Source: Sphingobium_A sp965228065 (lineage in GTDB: Bacteria; Pseudomonadota; Alphaproteobacteria; Sphingomonadales; Sphingomonadaceae). Taken from it: a stretch of 64,000 nucleotides of DNA. Location: contig OZ245788.1 of NCBI GenBank assembly GCA_965228065.1, forward strand, positions 5,952,001 through 6,016,000, written 5' to 3'. The notes below the pieces were generated by a model. That model ran no database searches, was not told the DNA's origin, and worked only from the letters and a program-made list of their open reading frames with translations. This document shows positions 41,372 to 50,267 of the stretch, in pieces (position 1 is the first letter of the stretch; each line of letters begins with the position of its first letter). A program made the position numbers and the translations under genes.

Positions 41372-42517
41372 ATGACCACCCAGTTCGACCTGACAGACGA
41401 ACAGCGCGAGATCCAGGATCTGGCGCGCAAGTTCACCGCCGACGCGATCACCCCGCATGCCGCGGAGTGGGACGAGGCGCATTTCTTCCCGCGCGACACG
41501 ATCAAGGCCGCGGCCGAGCTCGGCTTCGCGGCGATCTATGTGTCGGAGGAGATGGGCGGCATCGGCCTGGGCCGGCTCGAAGCCGCGTTGATCATGGAAG
41601 CGATGGCCTATGGCTGCCCCTCCACCAGCGCCTTCATCTCGATCCACAATATGGCGAGCTGGATGATCGACCGGTTCGGCAGCCAGACGGTGAAGGACAA
41701 ATATCTTCCCCAGCTGGTCGGCATGGACAAGATCGCATCCTATTGCCTGACCGAGCCGGGCTCCGGATCCGATGCGGCCGCGCTCAAGACCAAGGCGGTC
41801 CGTGATGGCGACCATTATGTCGTCACCGGATCCAAGGCGTTCATCTCGGGCGGCGGCGTCAACGAGGTCTATGTCACCATGGTCCGCACCGGCGAGGATG
41901 GCCCCAAGGGCATATCCTGCCTGGTGATCGAAAAGGACATGGAGGGTGTCAGCTTCGGCGCGAACGAAAAGAAGCTCGGCTGGCGATCGCAGCCGACCGC
42001 GCAGGTCAATTTCGACGCGGTCCGCGTGCCGGTCGAGAATCTCGTCGGCGGAGAGGGCGAAGGCTTCCGCATCGCGATGATGGGGCTCGACGGCGGACGC
42101 CTCAATATCGGCGCCTGCTCGCTGGGCGGTGCGCAGCGCTGCCTGGACGAGAGCATCAACTACACCAAGGAACGCAAGCAGTTCGGCCAGCCGATCGCGG
42201 AGTTCCAGAACACCCAGTTCATGCTGGCCGACATGGCAACTGAGCTGGAGGCCGCGCGTGCGCTGCTCTACACCGCCGCCGCCAAGGTGACCGCGGGCGC
42301 ACCCGACAAGACGCGCTTCGCCGCAATGGCCAAACGCTTCGCCACCGACACCGGATCGAAAGTGGTCAACGACGCGCTTCAGCTCCATGGCGGCTATGGC
42401 TATCTGCAGGATTATCCGATCGAGCGTTTCTGGCGCGATCTGCGTGTCCATTCGATCCTGGAGGGCACCAACCAGATCATGCGGATGATCGTCGGACGCG
42501 ACCTGACCCGCCAGTAA
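41372..42517 (+). CDS. Isobutyryl-CoA-type acyl-CoA dehydrogenase
   Basis: 381 residues. Acyl-CoA dehydrogenase with LTEPGSGSDAAAL (FAD/substrate), ERKQFGQPIAEFQ, LHGGYGYLQDYPIERFWRDLRV and catalytic Glu364 in LEGTNQI. Operon context with mmsA/mmsB and the hydroxyisobutyryl-CoA hydrolase makes isobutyryl-CoA the likely substrate (valine step 2, giving methacrylyl-CoA). Confidence 0.9.
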   Translation: MTTQFDLTDEQREIQDLARKFTADAITPHAAEWDEAHFFPRDTIKAAAELGFAAIYVSEEMGGIGLGRLEAALIMEAMAYGCPSTSAFISIHNMASWMIDRFGSQTVKDKYLPQLVGMDKIASYCLTEPGSGSDAAALKTKAVRDGDHYVVTGSKAFISGGGVNEVYVTMVRTGEDGPKGISCLVIEKDMEGVSFGANEKKLGWRSQPTAQVNFDAVRVPVENLVGGEGEGFRIAMMGLDGGRLNIGACSLGGAQRCLDESINYTKERKQFGQPIAEFQNTQFMLADMATELEAARALLYTAAAKVTAGAPDKTRFAAMAKRFATDTGSKVVNDALQLHGGYGYLQDYPIERFWRDLRVHSILEGTNQIMRMIVGRDLTRQ

Positions 42518-42536
42518 CCAGCTTGGGGATACACGA

Positions 42537-43580
42537 ATGACCAGCGAACTCATCGTCCGTGTCGACGGCAAGGCCGGCCGCATCAGCCTGAACCGGCCCA
42601 AGGCGATCCATGCGCTGACCACCGCGATGTGCGTGGGCATCCTCGACGCGCTGGAGGATTGGCGCGGCGATCTCGCGGTCGAGGCGGTGATCTTCGATCA
42701 TGCCGAGGGCCGCGGCTTCTGCGCGGGCGGCGATATCCGGATGCTCGCCGAATCAGGCGCGAAGGACGGCGCCGAGGCGCGCGAATTCTTCCACACCGAA
42801 TATCGGATGAATCACCGGCTGTTCGTCTATGCCAAGCCGACCGTGGTCTTCATGGACGGCATCACCATGGGCGGCGGCGTCGGCATCGCCATGCCCTGTC
42901 GTTATCGCGTTGCGACCGAGAATACCCGCTTTGCCATGCCGGAGACCGGGATCGGGCTGTTCCCCGATGTGGGTGGCGGATGGCATCTGTCGCGCCTGCC
43001 GGGGCGCACAGGCCAGTTCCTGGCGCTCACCGGCGCACGGCTGGATGGTGCCGAGTGTCTGTCGCTCGGCATTGCGACCCATTATCTGCCCGCCGAGGCG
43101 CTCGACGAGGCCAAGGCGCGGATCGCCGCCGATCCGCAGCGGATCGAAGGCATATTGGGCCAGCTCTCGGTGACGCCGCCACCGGCGCGGATCGAAGCGA
43201 GCCGCACGGCGATCGACCGGCTGTTTGCATCGGACACGCTTGAGGACATCTATGCCGCGCTCGAAGCCGATGACGGCGAATGGGCAGCGAAGGAACTCGC
43301 GACGCTCAAGACCAAATCGCCGCAGACCCTGAAGGTCTCGCTCCGCCTTCTGCGCGAGGGTGCCGGCATGCACAATTTCGCCGATGAGATGCGTCAGGAA
43401 TATGCGGTCGGCTGCCATGTCGTGCAGCGCCACGATTTCCTGGAAGGCGTCCGCGCGGTGATCGTCGACAAGGACAATGCGCCGAAATGGAATCCGGACA
43501 CGCCCGAGGGTGTGACCGAGCACATGATCGACACCATCTTCGCGCCCCTGCCCGAGGATGAGGCCTGGACGCCGGCCTGA
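42537..43580 (+). CDS. 3-hydroxyisobutyryl-CoA hydrolase (HIBCH-type crotonase)
   Basis: 347 residues, longer than a hydratase and typical of HIBCH. GFCAGGDIRML oxyanion motif, ITMGGGVGIAMPCRYRVATE, then PETGIGLFPDVGGGWHLSRLPG with Glu136 and Asp144, the HIBCH catalytic pair. Hydrolyses 3-hydroxyisobutyryl-CoA to free 3-hydroxyisobutyrate, removing toxic methacrylyl-CoA flux. Confidence 0.92.
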   Translation: MTSELIVRVDGKAGRISLNRPKAIHALTTAMCVGILDALEDWRGDLAVEAVIFDHAEGRGFCAGGDIRMLAESGAKDGAEAREFFHTEYRMNHRLFVYAKPTVVFMDGITMGGGVGIAMPCRYRVATENTRFAMPETGIGLFPDVGGGWHLSRLPGRTGQFLALTGARLDGAECLSLGIATHYLPAEALDEAKARIAADPQRIEGILGQLSVTPPPARIEASRTAIDRLFASDTLEDIYAALEADDGEWAAKELATLKTKSPQTLKVSLRLLREGAGMHNFADEMRQEYAVGCHVVQRHDFLEGVRAVIVDKDNAPKWNPDTPEGVTEHMIDTIFAPLPEDEAWTPA

Positions 43581-43606
43581 CCATTTCCAGTACGAAGGAC
43601 GACACA

Positions 43607-44383
43607 ATGGCGAATTACGAAACCCTGCTCGTCGAGACACGCGGCCCGGTGACGCTGATCACGCTCAACCGGCCCCAGGCGCTGAACGCGCTCAACAGCC
43701 AGGTTCTGGCCGATCTGATCGCGGCGCTCGCAGCATTCGACGCAGATGCCAGCCAGGGCTGCGCCGTGCTGACCGGCAGCGAAAAGGCGTTCGCGGCGGG
43801 CGCTGACATCAAGGAGATGTCGGGACAGGGCTTCGCCGACATGTATGGCAGCAACTTCTTCGCCGGCTATGATCGGGTCACCGCGACGCGCAAGCCGGTG
43901 ATCGCCGCGGTTGCCGGCTATGCGCTAGGCGGCGGCTGCGAACTGGCGATGATGTGCGACTTCATCCTGGCGGGCGACAATGCCAAGTTCGGCCAGCCCG
44001 AGATCAAGCTGGGCGTGACCCCCGGCATGGGCGGATCGCAGCGCCTGACCCGCGCGGTGGGCAAGGCCAAGGCCATGGAAATGTGCCTGACCGGGCGGAT
44101 GATGGGTGCCGAGGAAGCCGAGCGTTCGGGCCTCGCCGCACGGATCGTGCCTGTCGCCGATCTGGTCGAGGACGCGGTGAAAACCGCGACGACGATCGCC
44201 GAAATGGCGCCCCTGGCGGTCAAGGCCAACAAGGAAATGGTCAACATCGCGTTCGAGACCACGCTGACTCAGGGCGTGCTGTTCGAGCGCCGGCTGTTCC
44301 ACGGCATGTTCGGCACCGAGGACCAGAAGGAAGGCATGGCGGCCTTTGTCGAGAAGCGTCCCGGCAAGTGGACCGGCAAATAA
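43607..44383 (+). CDS. Enoyl-CoA hydratase
   Basis: 258 residues, AAGGA upstream. Crotonase with FAAGADIKEM, GYALGGGCELAMMCDFILA and GQPEIKLGVTPGMGG. Both catalytic glutamates are in place (Glu112, Glu132), so this is a true hydratase. In this operon it should hydrate methacrylyl-CoA to 3-hydroxyisobutyryl-CoA. Confidence 0.94.
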   Translation: MANYETLLVETRGPVTLITLNRPQALNALNSQVLADLIAALAAFDADASQGCAVLTGSEKAFAAGADIKEMSGQGFADMYGSNFFAGYDRVTATRKPVIAAVAGYALGGGCELAMMCDFILAGDNAKFGQPEIKLGVTPGMGGSQRLTRAVGKAKAMEMCLTGRMMGAEEAERSGLAARIVPVADLVEDAVKTATTIAEMAPLAVKANKEMVNIAFETTLTQGVLFERRLFHGMFGTEDQKEGMAAFVEKRPGKWTGK

Positions 44384-44406
44384 GTACCGAAACTGGAGAG
44401 ACTATC

Positions 44407-45294
44407 ATGGCACGCATCGGCTTTATCGGCCTGGGCAATATGGGTGGCGGTATGGCCGCGAACCTGGCGAAGGCAGGACATGACGTCCGCGCCTTCGATC
44501 TTTCGGTCGAGGCGCTGGAGCGTGCGAAGGCGGCGGGCTGCCTGCCCGTCGACAGCGCCGCGGCGGCAGCCGAGGGCGCCGAGGCGATCGTGACGATGCT
44601 GCCCGCCGGCAAGCATGTCGAACAGGTTTATGGCGACGCGATCTTCGGCACCGCCGCGCCTGGCACGCTGTTGCTCGATTGCTCGACGATCGACGTCGAC
44701 ACCGCCAAGCGCGTGGCAGAGGCAGCAGCCGCAAAAGGCCTCGTTGCAGTCGATGCGCCGGTCTCCGGCGGCATCGCAGCGGCGAATGGCGGCACGCTGA
44801 CCTTCATGGTCGGCGGCTCTGCCGAGGCGTTCGGCCGCGCCGAGCCGATCCTGGCGAAGATGGGCAAGGCCGTGATCCATGCCGGCGGCAATGGCGCGGG
44901 CCAGGCCGCCAAGATCGTCAACAACATGATCTTGGGCGCGCAGATGGTCTCGACCTGCGAGGCGTTCCTGCTGGCGCAGAAGCTCGGGCTGGATCCGCAG
45001 ACCTTTTACGACATCTCGTCCAAGGCATCGGGCCAGAGCTGGTCGATGACCAGCTATTGCCCCCTGCCCGGCGTCGGCCCGCAATCGCCCGCCGACAACG
45101 AGTATCAAGGCGGCTTTGCGGCAGCGCTGATGCTCAAGGATCTGCGGCTGGCGATGGAAGCCGCCCAGAGCGCGGGCGCACAGGTGCCGATGGGCCAGCG
45201 TGCACGCGAGCTTTACGAAGCCTTCGCAGACGCGGGCCAGGGTGGGCTGGATTTCTCGGGCATTATCAAGATGCTCGACGAAAAGGCCGGCTGA
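44407..45294 (+). CDS. mmsB: 3-hydroxyisobutyrate dehydrogenase
   Basis: 295 residues from ATG 44407. NAD-binding GFIGLGNMGGGMAANL, substrate motif DAPVSGG, catalytic Lys169 in GAGQAAKIVNNM. Oxidises 3-hydroxyisobutyrate to methylmalonate semialdehyde, feeding mmsA. Last gene of the operon. Confidence 0.95.
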   Translation: MARIGFIGLGNMGGGMAANLAKAGHDVRAFDLSVEALERAKAAGCLPVDSAAAAAEGAEAIVTMLPAGKHVEQVYGDAIFGTAAPGTLLLDCSTIDVDTAKRVAEAAAAKGLVAVDAPVSGGIAAANGGTLTFMVGGSAEAFGRAEPILAKMGKAVIHAGGNGAGQAAKIVNNMILGAQMVSTCEAFLLAQKLGLDPQTFYDISSKASGQSWSMTSYCPLPGVGPQSPADNEYQGGFAAALMLKDLRLAMEAAQSAGAQVPMGQRARELYEAFADAGQGGLDFSGIIKMLDEKAG

Positions 45295-45312
45295 GCACTT
45301 TCCGGACCAGAT

Positions 45313-45726
45313 TCAACGCCACATCAGCCCGGGCCGACGAAAGTCGGTCGCGGGCTGATAGCGTGGCGGAACCGCATGGTCGGATTGCCGCGCGGCCGGC
45401 ACGACCACCGCTTCGTCGGGATCGATCGGCGAATCGAACTGGATGCCGAACAGGCCGTGGCGCACCCAGGCGATCCGGCCGGCGACAGTTCCGATCGCCG
45501 GCAGCATCAACGCGACCCGCTGCCAGGGTTCGATGACGATTTCCGAACGGCCGCCCATGCCCCCCGTTGATATGTTGCGGATGCGCACCTTTGTGACGCG
45601 CCCATTGGCAAGCCGCATGTCGCAGACAAGCAACCGGGCCCGTCGCGCCTCGCGTGACGGATGCTCGCCATCGGCGGCAAACGGCCGGCTATCGGCCTCC
45701 GGTCGATCTTCGACGCTGGGCTCCAT
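45313..45726 (-). CDS. PilZ-domain protein, paralogue 1
   Basis: 137 residues. The PilZ core is RRARLLVCDMR (RxxxR arm reduced to RRAR) and NISTGGMGGRSE (the D/N-x-S-x-x-G motif), then VAGRIAWVRHGLFGIQF. c-di-GMP binding is expected only if the Arg arm is competent. The second copy, 46379-46777, is about half identical over the core. The two copies face the same way and flank two tiny plus-strand ORFs. Short C-terminal basic proline tail. Confidence 0.85.
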   Translation of the reverse strand: MEPSVEDRPEADSRPFAADGEHPSREARRARLLVCDMRLANGRVTKVRIRNISTGGMGGRSEIVIEPWQRVALMLPAIGTVAGRIAWVRHGLFGIQFDSPIDPDEAVVVPAARQSDHAVPPRYQPATDFRRPGLMWR

Positions 45727-45970
45727 CTACATGGCAACGCATGAGCGCGGAAAAGTTCCCTGTTCGAAAACTACGCGACCAAGAAGAATCGGTTTCTGGC
45801 ACGCCGCCGCCGACATGCTAGAAACGGATCATCGATGGTCCGGCCGATCCTTTTTCCGGACCCGCGGCTTTTGATTGGTCAGCTTGCTCCGCGTCATCAA
45901 CGGCTAAAGCGCACGAAGCGCGGCCCCGCGCGTGAAGGGGCTGTCTCGTGGACCGTACAAGGAGGTCACG

Positions 45971-46015
45971 ATGGCACATATGAATATCAGCTCGACGTGT
46001 AGCAGCGCCGCCTGA
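45971..46015 (+). CDS. 14-residue micro-ORF with ideal ribosome binding site
   Basis: MAHMNISSTCSSAA, ending at TGA 46013. AAGGAGGT at 45959-45966 is a full Shine-Dalgarno match four bases before the ATG, better than most genes in the window. The peptide has one Cys and several Ser, no obvious leader or toxin features. It may be a leader peptide for the 51-residue ORF 70 bp downstream, with the hairpin 46053-46070 between them. No family recognised. Confidence 0.5.
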   Translation: MAHMNISSTCSSAA

Positions 46016-46052
46016 GCGCGGCCCGCCCAGATTGTCATCCCGGTTTCATGTG

Positions 46053-46070
46053 GCGTCCCCAAAGGGGCGC
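46053..46070 (+). promoter_or_regulatory. Hairpin just before small ORF
   Basis: GCG-T-CCCC pairs with GGGG-CGC across AAA, two bases ahead of the GAGGAGG ribosome binding site of the next ORF. Its position suggests control of translation or transcription downstream of the micro-ORF. Confidence 0.4.
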
Positions 46071-46085
46071 TCGAGGAGGCACGTC

Positions 46086-46241
46086 ATGCCCAGTTCCAAT
46101 TCCAGCGAGCGCCGTGTGCTCGCCGATTATCCCGCTTCGCTCCAGTCGGCCGCCCGCGCATTATGGGGCGACGATTTCTGGGGCCGGCACCAGCCACGCC
46201 CGGTAAAGGCGCCGGAACCCAAGCGACGGCTCAAGCGGTAG
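46086..46241 (+). CDS. 51-residue basic small protein
   Basis: From ATG 46086; GAGGAGG lies seven bases upstream. The sequence opens MPSSNSSERRVLADYPASLQ and includes ALWGDDFWGRHQPRP, ending in a basic tail (KRRLKR). No signal or membrane segment. The strong ribosome binding site makes it likely a real gene. Function unknown. Lies between the two PilZ paralogues. Confidence 0.65.
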   Translation: MPSSNSSERRVLADYPASLQSAARALWGDDFWGRHQPRPVKAPEPKRRLKR

Positions 46242-46265
46242 CAAGCGCCAGCGCGAGCTCCTCCA

Positions 46266-46318
46266 CCGTTCGGGCTGAGCCTGTCGTGACTGCGTCACGA
46301 CAGGCTAAGCCCGAACGG
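46266..46318. terminator. 25-bp hairpin between convergent genes
   Basis: Arms 46266-46290 and 46294-46318 pair over 25 bp with one mismatch around TGC. It lies after the small ORF and before the convergent PilZ gene, so it can end transcription from both sides. Confidence 0.7.
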
Positions 46319-46378
46319 ATGCCTGGGAACTAGCGAACCGTGGGAATGAAAACCGCCGCTGGAACGGCAATGATGCCC

Positions 46379-46777
46379 CTAGCGGGGCCGCAGGCCCGGC
46401 CGCTTATAGTCGCCGCGGGGCTGATAGATCGGCGGCACGACATGCGTTTTCTGCGGCTGAGACGGCGGCACCAGAGCCTTGGTCGGGTCGATCGCGCGGT
46501 CGAACTGGATGCCGAACTGACCCTGACGAACCCATGCCACCTTTCCGGCGACCGCGCCGATACCCGGCAACAGCACTTCGACGGGCTGCCAGGCATCGAT
46601 CGGCACGTCGGACCGGCCGCCCAGTCCGCCCGACGATATGTTGCGAACACGGACCTTGATCACCGCGCCATCCTGAAGCTGCATGTCGCAGGCGAGCAGA
46701 CGGCTGGCGCGGGGCTCACGGGACTGGCCGTCGCCCGGATCGGCCGAATCGCCGGTGTCGGGAAGCGTGTCGTCCAA
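46379..46777 (-). CDS. PilZ-domain protein, paralogue 2
   Basis: 132 residues. RASRLLACDMQ and NISSGGLGGRSD in the positions of the PilZ motifs, VAGKVAWVRQGQFGIQF downstream, mirroring 45313-45726. Both end in a PPxYQP...RPG motif, confirming duplication. Same orientation as copy 1, about 1 kb apart. Confidence 0.85.
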   Translation of the reverse strand: MDDTLPDTGDSADPGDGQSREPRASRLLACDMQLQDGAVIKVRVRNISSGGLGGRSDVPIDAWQPVEVLLPGIGAVAGKVAWVRQGQFGIQFDRAIDPTKALVPPSQPQKTHVVPPIYQPRGDYKRPGLRPR

Positions 46778-46873
46778 TCGGCCCTCCAGAAGGATATCGG
46801 GCCGCCGAATAGCGCAAAACCGCGCCGGATGGGAGGCTCAATCCTCCCGATCCTCAACGGTCGAACGCAAATT

Positions 46874-47740
46874 TCAGAAAGTGTAGCCAATCCCGATCGC
46901 GCCGAGCCACTGGTTCGAATTGCCCGCAACACTGACGATCGGGCTGCGCTTGAAATCGCCGAGCAGCTTGGAATAGTTTCCGAAGGCGAACAGTGCCCAG
47001 CCCTTGCGAAGATCGCCCGACAGGGAGACGCTGCTGAACAGTCCGGCGCTGACATTCTTCCAGCCGCCCTTGGTGGAATAGACAGGCAATCCACTGGCTG
47101 CGGCCCCGGCGGGCGTCACGTCGAAATAGGTCGACGCATAACCGTCGCCGACCCGGTCGGCGGAAATCGACAGCCCGACATAGGTGGTCGGGCTCAGCGG
47201 CGTGCCATATTCGATCGCCGGGGTCAGGATGTAACTGCCATGCGTGCTGGTGACGTCGCGCAGATAGGAAACCCGGAACGCGAGCGTATCATAGTCGCTG
47301 GTGATGACGCCGGTCTTGGCAATGCCGGCAAACGCGCCCAGTTCGACCGCGATGTCGAGCTTGCCAAGTGCGCGCACCTGGGCATCCTTGATCGCGCTGG
47401 TGCGATCGAGTCTGGCTGAAACCACCGGGCCAAAGGACAGATCGAGGCTATTGTCGGGCTTTTCGGGAATCAGGTCGAAATAGAATTCGGTCCCGCGCGT
47501 GAAGAAATTATGGCCCGAGATCTTGCCGCGCACCGCCGCACCGGGAAACAGCATATAATCATCCGACCCCTCATAGGAGGGGCCGTAGACGCCACCGACG
47601 CCGATCGTCAGCGAATCGTCATTGTCGACAGGCGCCGGCCGATCGACCGACTGGGCCAGCGCGGGTGCAGCACTCAGCATGGCGGCAATGGCGATACAGC
47701 CGAAGCCGATCCTGGTCCGCGTTCCTGCGCTGTCGATCAT
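46874..47740 (-). CDS. MipA/OmpV-family outer-membrane protein
   Basis: 288 residues from ATG 47740 with GGGAG upstream. Signal peptide ends ALA-Q (about residue 30). Beta-barrel with SLTIGVGGVYGPSYEGSDDY and a terminal aromatic strand (IGIGYTF). OmpV/MipA proteins act as scaffolds for lytic transglycosylases or as adhesin-like porins in different species. Neighbours do not settle this. Confidence 0.9.
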   Translation of the reverse strand: MIDSAGTRTRIGFGCIAIAAMLSAAPALAQSVDRPAPVDNDDSLTIGVGGVYGPSYEGSDDYMLFPGAAVRGKISGHNFFTRGTEFYFDLIPEKPDNSLDLSFGPVVSARLDRTSAIKDAQVRALGKLDIAVELGAFAGIAKTGVITSDYDTLAFRVSYLRDVTSTHGSYILTPAIEYGTPLSPTTYVGLSISADRVGDGYASTYFDVTPAGAAASGLPVYSTKGGWKNVSAGLFSSVSLSGDLRKGWALFAFGNYSKLLGDFKRSPIVSVAGNSNQWLGAIGIGYTF

Positions 47741-47804
47741 CCGATAGTCTCCCTGTTCAATCACAGCCAAAACGGTCCGCAAGCTCAATTGGTTGCGGCG
47801 GCCG

Positions 47805-48218
47805 TCACAGGAAATACTTCATCCGCACCGTCTGGCTGACCGGCGCGCCGGCGACCGCAAAGCTTGCGGAGGCAAAGCTCGGCGGGCCGAACGCAAGCCG
47901 CGGGTTCCGCGAAAAGCCGATGCCTTCCTTTGGAATGCCCGCAAAGGTGTCAAGCTTGGCATTGCCATTCTCGTCATGGATCACCGCCAGAACATAGGTG
48001 CCGCGCGGCAGACCATCGATCCGCACCACCGCGCCATTGGCGGGAACCGTCCGCGTGATTGCCGTGCGATCCTTGGAACAATCCGGAAAACCCGCCGGAC
48101 TGGTGGTCAGGCAGATCCGGATCACCCCCTTGTGCGAGCGAAGCGCCTCGAAGCTGATATCAAGCGACGTCTGCGGGTCCGTGGCCGCCGGCAGGACCGT
48201 CAGCAGCGTCGCGGCCAT
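47805..48218 (-). CDS. DUF2141 secreted protein
   Basis: 137 residues from ATG 48218; an ATG at 48296 would give 163 residues with a better basic n-region but 137 bp of overlap with the upstream gene. DUF2141 core: ICLTTSPAGFPDCSKD, GLPRGTYVLAVIHDENGNAKLDT, IPKEGIGFSRNP. DUF2141 proteins are secreted; often beside carotenoid or sterol-hydroxylase genes. The overlap with the hydroxylase gene suggests coupled expression. Confidence 0.8.
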   Translation of the reverse strand: MAATLLTVLPAATDPQTSLDISFEALRSHKGVIRICLTTSPAGFPDCSKDRTAITRTVPANGAVVRIDGLPRGTYVLAVIHDENGNAKLDTFAGIPKEGIGFSRNPRLAFGPPSFASASFAVAGAPVSQTVRMKYFL

Positions 48219-48951
48219 GGCGATCCGGCAGATCGAAGCGCCCCAGCCCCTTGTCCGTGCCGCACCGTCGATCCCAGAACCGGAAATAGAGCCCATAATT
48301 GCACCTGTATTCGGCGTGATGCCGTTGGTGATGGCTCGCCGTGATCAGCCAGCGGCCAAGTGGGCCGCTGTGGATGAACCGCGGAAAGATTTCCCACCCC
48401 ATATGGTTGGTCACCCCCATAACGGTCATGATCGTCAGCACAAGCGCCAGCCCCCCGACATGGATCGGAATTGCGAACACCAGTGCCGGAATGACGACGG
48501 CGCCGGTCAGCGCTTCCCAGGGGTGAAAGCTCATCGCCGCCCAGGCCGTGGGCGGCCGGCTGGCATGATGAACGGCATGCGCGATGCGAAAAGGGCGCGG
48601 GCGATGCATCCAGCGATGCGTCCAGTAAAACCATGTGTCGTGCGCGAACAGATACAGCAGCACCGAAACCGGCAGATACCAGAGCGGCCAGGCAGCGACA
48701 TCGGTATAGATTTGCGTCGAGCCGCGATTCTGCCAGCCCCAGGCGACCACGCCGGCAGGCACGCCATAGATTGCGGCACTGGCAAGCGACCAGGCGACCT
48801 CCCGCCGCATCTGGCCGTCGAGCCCGCGATAGAGGCCGGGGTGCCGGATCCGCGTTGCCAGGGCGAAGCCGCCGCTGGCGATCAGATAGCGAACCCCGAC
48901 GATCAACGTCATGGCAAGCGCGGAAAGCGCGATGGCGAGAGCAATGGTCAC
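48160..48951 (-). CDS. Sterol desaturase/fatty acid hydroxylase family protein
   Basis: 263 residues. Two or three transmembrane segments and three His-box clusters: HDTWFYWTHRWMH, HAVHHAS and SHHQRHH. This is the membrane di-iron FA hydroxylase superfamily (PF04116-type). Beside crtY, crtI and crtB and facing crtY divergently, a carotenoid hydroxylation role is plausible, but lipid or hopanoid targets are equally possible. Confidence 0.85.
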   Translation of the reverse strand: MTIALAIALSALAMTLIVGVRYLIASGGFALATRIRHPGLYRGLDGQMRREVAWSLASAAIYGVPAGVVAWGWQNRGSTQIYTDVAAWPLWYLPVSVLLYLFAHDTWFYWTHRWMHRPRPFRIAHAVHHASRPPTAWAAMSFHPWEALTGAVVIPALVFAIPIHVGGLALVLTIMTVMGVTNHMGWEIFPRFIHSGPLGRWLITASHHQRHHAEYRCNYGLYFRFWDRRCGTDKGLGRFDLPDRHGRDAADGPAGGHGPADVA

Positions 48952-49093
48952 ACCGCACCTTTAGGCCAACAGGAACCCGCCGGAAACAGCCGGTCATCCG
49001 TTTCCGCGCAAGATGGATCGGGCGTTTGATCGGACCGCCCGCATGCCATGCCCCCTTGCGCCCGCCACACCCTTCTGTAGGTGGCATCCGACA

Positions 49094-50257
49094 ATGCCGA
49101 GCAAGATTATCTGTGACATCGCGATCGTCGGAGGCGGGCTCGCCGGATCGCTGATCGCACTCGCGCTACGCGCCAGGCGACCCGGCCTGGACGTGCGACT
49201 GATCGAAGAAAGCGATGTGTTAGGCGGCGACCATGTCTGGTCGTTCTTCGCCGACGACGTTGCGCCCGAGGATCGCTGGCTGGTCGCACCGCTCGTCCGC
49301 CATATGTGGCAGGGGCATCGGGTGGCCTTTCCCGAGCATTCCCGCGCACTCGCGGGCGGATATTATTCGATCCTGTCCGAGGATCTCGATCGCCACGTTC
49401 GCGCGACCTTGCCCAAAAGATCGGTGATGACCGGCTGTCGCGTCGCATCGCTCACCCGCGCCAGCGTGGTGATCGCGGGCGGCACCCGGATCAAGGCAAC
49501 CGGCGTGATCGACGCGCGCGGCCCCGCCGACCTGAGCCTGCTCGATCTCGGCTGGCAGAAATTCCTGGGCCGCGAACTGGTGCTCGAGGCGCCGCACGGC
49601 CAGACCATGCCGATGGTAATGGACGCGACGGTGCCGCAGATCGACGGCTATCGCTTCGTCTACACCCTGCCCTTCGAGATCGAACGGATGTTCGTCGAGG
49701 ACACCTATTACAGCGATGGCCCCGAACTGGACGCCGACGCCAGTCGAAAGCGCATCGCCGATTATGCCGCCGGCCAGGGCTGGCATGTCGCCTATGTCGC
49801 ACGTGAAGAGGTCGGCGTGCTGCCGGTCTGCATGGGCGGCGATTTCGAAGCCTATTGGGGTTCGGGCGGATTGCAGGTCGCGAAGGCGGGCGTGCGCGCC
49901 GCGCTGTTCCATCCGACCACCGGCTATTCGCTGCCCGACGCCGTCCGCACCGCATCGCTCGTCGCCGGGTTGCCGCGGCTGGACGGCGGCGCACTGCACG
50001 ATGCGCTACACGATTTCGCGAAAAAATCCTGGGACGAACGCGGCTTCTATCGCATGCTCAACCGCATGCTGTTCCGTGCCGCCGAACCCGCCGAACGCTA
50101 CAAGGTGCTCGAGCGCTTCTATCGCCTCGACCCCGCACTCGTCTCGCGCTTCTATGCGGGGCGATCGACGGCGATGGACAAGGCGCGCATCCTGATGGGC
50201 AAACCTCCGGTTCCGATCGGCCGGGCACTCTCGGCGATCAGGGCACCCAGGAAATGA
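49094..50257 (+). CDS. crtY: Lycopene beta-cyclase
   Basis: 387 residues from ATG 49094. N-terminal dinucleotide motif DIAIVGGGLAGSLIALAL, WSFF, IDARGP, GYRFVYTLPF, EDTYYSD and FHPTTGYSLPDAV are hallmark CrtY sequences. Cyclises lycopene ends to give beta-carotene. First gene of the crtY-crtI-LOG-crtB run. Confidence 0.95.
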   Translation: MPSKIICDIAIVGGGLAGSLIALALRARRPGLDVRLIEESDVLGGDHVWSFFADDVAPEDRWLVAPLVRHMWQGHRVAFPEHSRALAGGYYSILSEDLDRHVRATLPKRSVMTGCRVASLTRASVVIAGGTRIKATGVIDARGPADLSLLDLGWQKFLGRELVLEAPHGQTMPMVMDATVPQIDGYRFVYTLPFEIERMFVEDTYYSDGPELDADASRKRIADYAAGQGWHVAYVAREEVGVLPVCMGGDFEAYWGSGGLQVAKAGVRAALFHPTTGYSLPDAVRTASLVAGLPRLDGGALHDALHDFAKKSWDERGFYRMLNRMLFRAAEPAERYKVLERFYRLDPALVSRFYAGRSTAMDKARILMGKPPVPIGRALSAIRAPRK

Positions 50258-50267
50258 GGATGGGGCG

